Source: an uncultured Fretibacterium sp. (GTDB lineage Bacteria; Synergistota; Synergistia; Synergistales; Aminobacteriaceae). Taken from it: 8,241 nt of DNA. Within the stretch, counting starts at the first letter, position 1. Each line of letters starts with the position of its first letter. Location of the stretch: positions 1 through 8,241 of the forward strand of contig CALBPU010000182.1 in the NCBI GenBank assembly GCA_937899395.1. Direction: 5' to 3'. The notes beneath the pieces are model-generated. The model was not told where the DNA came from, ran no database searches, and saw only the letters and a list, made by a program, of their open reading frames with translations. Positions 6,718-8,241 of the stretch are shown in pieces. The position numbers were made by a program, and so were the translations under genes.

Positions 6718-7325
6718 TGTTCGATAAATTAGTAATAGCTACGGGAAATTTTGGCAAATATAAAGAATTTGATGAGATAATAAAAAGCTCCTCGAAAGAT
6801 TTTGCCGATGAAATAATTTTTGCTCCTGAAATTTCAAAATTAACGGTTGAAGAAACGGGAAAAAGTTATTCGGAGAACGCTATGTTAAAGGCTAGAACAT
6901 GGGCAAAACAATCGGGATTACCTTGTCTTGCAGATGACAGCGGACTTGAAGTTGAAGCTCTTGACGGGGCACCGGGATTATATTCATCTCGAATAGTTAT
7001 GGGAAAAGACTGCGATAAAGTTTCGTGGCTTCTCTCGAACCTTAAAGGAATTGAAAACCGTAAAGCAAGATTTGCTGCATCAGTTGCATTGTGTGTACCT
7101 GATGAATATATTTTGATATGCGAGGGATTTTGTTACGGAAAAATAGCTGAAGCTCCTGAAGGTTCAAACGGTTTTGGTTATGATCCTGTATTTATTCCTG
7201 AAGGTTATGAAAAAACTTTTGCAAAATTAAATCCTGACATAAAAAATTCAATCTCTCACAGAACGAACGCCTTCAGAAAAATTTCAAATTTGTTATTGAG
7301 ACAAAAAGAGCATACTCATTCTTGA
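6714..7325 (+). CDS. rdgB: XTP/dITP pyrophosphatase (RdgB/HAM1 family)
   Basis: This cytoplasmic house-cleaning enzyme hydrolyses XTP, ITP and dITP to monophosphates, keeping deaminated purines out of DNA and RNA. Counting from 6714 it has 203 residues, normal for the family. Visible motifs are ATGNFGK (9-15), SYSENAMLKA (51-60), LADDSGLEVEALDGAPG (72-88, metal and nucleotide binding), FGYDPVF (154-160) and ISHRTNAF (180-187). The frame is open from an ATG at 6693, but family members begin only a few residues before ATGNxGK. I therefore prefer 6714 or 6717, where ATGATG overlaps the TGA of the GerMN gene (ATGA), a typical coupling arrangement. The last codons form one arm of the operon terminator. 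B. subtilis has rph between gerM and rdgB; here rph is absent. Confidence 0.95.
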   Translation: MMFDKLVIATGNFGKYKEFDEIIKSSSKDFADEIIFAPEISKLTVEETGKSYSENAMLKARTWAKQSGLPCLADDSGLEVEALDGAPGLYSSRIVMGKDCDKVSWLLSNLKGIENRKARFAASVALCVPDEYILICEGFCYGKIAEAPEGSNGFGYDPVFIPEGYEKTFAKLNPDIKNSISHRTNAFRKISNLLLRQKEHTHS

Positions 7326-7345
7326 AATATGCTCTTTATCTTTTT
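7305..7345 (+). terminator. Rho-independent terminator overlapping the end of rdgB
   Basis: AAAGAGCATA (7305-7314) pairs perfectly with TATGCTCTTT (7328-7337) around a 13-base loop that holds the rdgB stop codon. ATCTTTTT follows. The 5' arm is coding sequence for the C-terminal QKEHTHS. The flanking A and T tracts would also allow termination of transcripts from the other side. Confidence 0.75.
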
Positions 7346-7376
7346 ATTATTAAAACCTACGAATGCCTTAATTTAA

Positions 7377-7404
7377 TTGCGCATCTAAAGTTTTTTGCTA
7401 TAAT
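7377..7404 (+). promoter_or_regulatory. Sigma70-type promoter candidate, extended -10
   Basis: TTGCGC (7377-7382), a 16-base spacer and TATAAT (7399-7404), with TG one base before the -10 box (TTTTTTGCTATAAT). It fits the promoter style of the left part of the window. The gene it would serve is either the DUF4160 pair or a gene lost at the junction proposed just downstream. Confidence 0.5.
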
Positions 7405-7435
7405 TTTGTCTGTTCTCAAAAATAGCATATCTTTG
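7404..7435 (+). promoter_or_regulatory. Bacteroidota-type promoter of the DUF4160/DUF2442 pair
   Basis: TATCTTTG (7428-7435) fits the TAnnTTTG -7 element of Bacteroidota housekeeping promoters. TTTTG (7404-7408) stands 19 bases upstream, as the -33 element should. The predicted start near 7442 leaves a leader of under 20 bases before the ATG at 7460, with no Shine-Dalgarno site, which is common in that phylum. Confidence 0.6.
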
Positions 7436-7459
7436 CAAAAAAACTAACGACGAACTATT

Positions 7460-7678
7460 ATGCCAGAGATTTTTAGAGCCTACGGCTTTGTTTTTATGTT
7501 TTTTAGTTTGGAACATGAACCTGTTCACGTTCATGTCATAGGGAAGGGTGGTGATGCCAAATTTGTTTGGAGTGGTGCACGTTTCGACCTAATGGAATGC
7601 CATAGTATCAAAGCTGGGGATTTGAGGAATATTAAGAAGATGATAGATGATAATAGTGACATTATCTTAAGGAGTTGA
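7460..7678 (+). CDS. DUF4160 protein with a premature TGA near its C-terminus
   Basis: This small protein is of the DUF4160 family, whose function is unknown. The N-terminus MPEIFRAYGF and the motif HEPVHVHV (residues 19-26) are typical, followed by KGGDAKFVW and a helical half with AGDLRNIKKMIDDNSDIILRS. The frame stops at TGA (7676-7678) where family members carry Trp in a WNxYF ending. Read past that codon it continues Asn-Gln-Tyr-Phe-Lys-Gly and ends at TGA 7724-7726. The expected full length is 88 residues, overlapping the DUF2442 start. One substitution (TGG to TGA), a sequencing error or a real shortened form would each explain this. Recoding is unlikely because TGA also ends the neighbouring genes. 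The first 72 residues keep the HVHV core, so the product may still fold. Confidence 0.75.
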   Translation: MPEIFRAYGFVFMFFSLEHEPVHVHVIGKGGDAKFVWSGARFDLMECHSIKAGDLRNIKKMIDDNSDIILRS

Positions 7679-7697
7679 AATCAATATTTTAAGGGAA

Positions 7698-7964
7698 ATG
7701 ATGACAATAAAGCAAATATGGTTTGACGGAGACTACATTTATGGCCTTGCAGACAATGGGGAGACCTATTGCCAATCATTGCTTTGGTATCCCCGCTTGA
7801 GAAGCGCTTCATCTGAAGAGAGAAGTCACTATACCTTTAGCACTATTGGCATTCATTGGAGACAGATAGATGAGGACATCAGCTTTGAAAGTTTTGGTTA
7901 TAAAGAAACTTCACGTCCTCCACAAAACCAGTCTACGCAATTGCTATACCATAAGTCTGTTTGA
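7698..7964 (+). CDS. DUF2442 protein, partner of DUF4160
   Basis: This 88-residue protein is of the DUF2442 family. The motifs are IKQIWFDGDYIYGLADNGE (N-terminal strands), LWYPRLRSASSEERSHY and the diagnostic GIHWRQIDEDIS (residues 51-62). About 20 polar C-terminal residues follow. DUF2442 genes are commonly found right after DUF4160 genes, and the pair has been discussed as toxin-antitoxin-like. I regard the function as unknown. ATGATG at 7698-7703 gives two possible starts. There is no strong Shine-Dalgarno site, and the start lies inside the read-through form of DUF4160, suggesting that the pair was once translationally coupled. The stop is TGA. Confidence 0.85.
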   Translation: MMTIKQIWFDGDYIYGLADNGETYCQSLLWYPRLRSASSEERSHYTFSTIGIHWRQIDEDISFESFGYKETSRPPQNQSTQLLYHKSV

Positions 7965-8009
7965 TAATAGCAGACATCCTGTTCTCAGCAGCTTTCGTGA
8001 TAGTGGATA

Positions 8010-8041
8010 GGGGGACAGTGGACAGTCATTTTCTGTCCCCC
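8010..8041. repeat. GC-rich hairpin with tandem GGACAGT
   Basis: GGGGGACAG (8010-8018) and CTGTCCCCC (8033-8041) form a perfect 9-base stem. Within the 5' arm and loop, GGACAGT is repeated in tandem (8013-8019, 8020-8026), so the second copy offers an alternative pairing for CTGTCC. It lies 45 bases after DUF2442. Only short T runs follow (TCTTGG), so it is a poor intrinsic terminator. It may be a processed 3' end or a dispersed palindromic repeat. Confidence 0.65.
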
Positions 8042-8090
8042 TCTTGGCATGTGGTTTTAAAGAAAAACAAATAAAAGCATCCTTAACATT

Positions 8091-8121
8091 TTAGTTTTTT
8101 GCGAAATAATCATTATCTTTG
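8091..8121 (+). promoter_or_regulatory. Bacteroidota-type promoter of the gene leaving the window
   Basis: TATCTTTG (8114-8121) fits the TAnnTTTG element. The matching -33 position holds TTAG (8091-8094, 19-base spacing), a partial match. A better TTTTTTG (8095-8101) lies too close at 12 bases. The -7 box and its AT-rich lead-in are typical of Bacteroidales promoters. Confidence 0.55.
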
Positions 8122-8126
8122 CCCAT

Positions 8127-8142
8127 GTAAAGCAAGCTTTAC
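8127..8142. promoter_or_regulatory. Perfect palindrome at the predicted transcription start
   Basis: GTAAAGC-AA-GCTTTAC is a 7-base perfect inverted repeat. It starts 5 bases after the -7 element, so it covers the expected transcription start. It could be an operator for a dimeric repressor or a stem-loop at the mRNA 5' end. A second inverted repeat, TTGAAT-TCGT-ATTCAA (8161-8176), follows in the leader. Confidence 0.45.
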
Positions 8143-8199
8143 AAAGACATTGTGGGTAATTTGAATTCGTATTCAATTCTGATGGTTCTACATCTAAAA

Positions 8200-8241
8200 A
8201 TGTCCGACCAACATTATCGTGAACCAAAGGAAAGTGAGTAC
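8200..8241 (+). CDS. Start of an unidentified gene, cut by the window end
   Basis: An open frame begins at ATG 8200-8202 and runs to the last base (MSDQHYREPKESEY). An in-frame ATG at 8182 would add six residues (MVLHLK), but their hydrophobic character makes the later start slightly better. The frame is closed upstream by TAA at 8128-8130. The promoter at 8091-8121 is correctly placed. Fourteen residues are too few to name a family. Confidence 0.45.
   Translation, partial: MSDQHYREPKESEY

Noticed and set aside
7460..7726. UGA decoded as tryptophan (alternative genetic code)
   Set aside because: TGA terminates three other genes in the window, and every other Trp in the pair is TGG.

Overview
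The window holds two stretches that read differently. Positions 1 to about 7400 look like chromosome of a low-GC, Gram-positive-style or Synergistota-like bacterium. The genes have Shine-Dalgarno sites, TTG starts and sigma70-type promoters, and the gene content (ptsH-ptsI, ROK fructokinase, cheW, AMIN-type amidase, GerMN protein, rdgB) would suit Synergistota or Clostridia/Negativicutes. This placement comes from recall of gene neighbourhoods, not from a search. Positions from about 7405 to 8241 look like Bacteroidota: two TAnnTTTG-type -7 promoter elements, no clear Shine-Dalgarno sites, and a DUF4160/DUF2442 gene pair of a kind familiar from Bacteroidales. Either foreign DNA was acquired or two genomes were joined in assembly.

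Layout: (a) 3-164, the 3' end of an unidentified hydrophobic-tailed protein on the + strand. (b) 183-256, a CAU-anticodon tRNA on the - strand with a strong promoter at 272-300. (c) 466-3363, a tight + strand operon of ptsH (HPr), ptsI (enzyme I) and a ROK fructokinase, closed by a terminator at 3371-3418. (d) 3452-7325, a second + strand operon of cheW, a secreted N-acetylmuramoyl-L-alanine amidase, a membrane-anchored GerMN-domain protein and rdgB, closed by a terminator whose stem begins inside the rdgB coding end. (e) 7404-7964, the DUF4160/DUF2442 pair behind a Bacteroidota-type promoter. (f) 8010-8041, a strong GC-rich hairpin, then a second Bacteroidota-type promoter and the first 14 codons of a gene leaving the window.

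How the genes work together: HPr and enzyme I are the general phosphotransfer proteins of the PEP:sugar phosphotransferase system. The adjacent fructokinase would feed free fructose into glycolysis with ATP. No sugar-specific enzyme II is present. The second operon joins cell-wall cleavage (amidase, GerMN) with chemotaxis coupling (CheW) and nucleotide-pool cleaning (RdgB). The ORFs are tightly spaced, so co-transcription is likely.

Points most worth attention: the compositional and promoter break near 7405; an in-frame TGA where DUF4160 should have its conserved C-terminal Trp, with recognisable coding sequence after it; an HPr with Ala at the Ser46 regulatory position; and a charged, proline-rich tail on enzyme I ending in a Gly/Leu-rich motif. 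I see no convincing new multi-gene system. The DUF4160/DUF2442 pair is the only module of unknown function.
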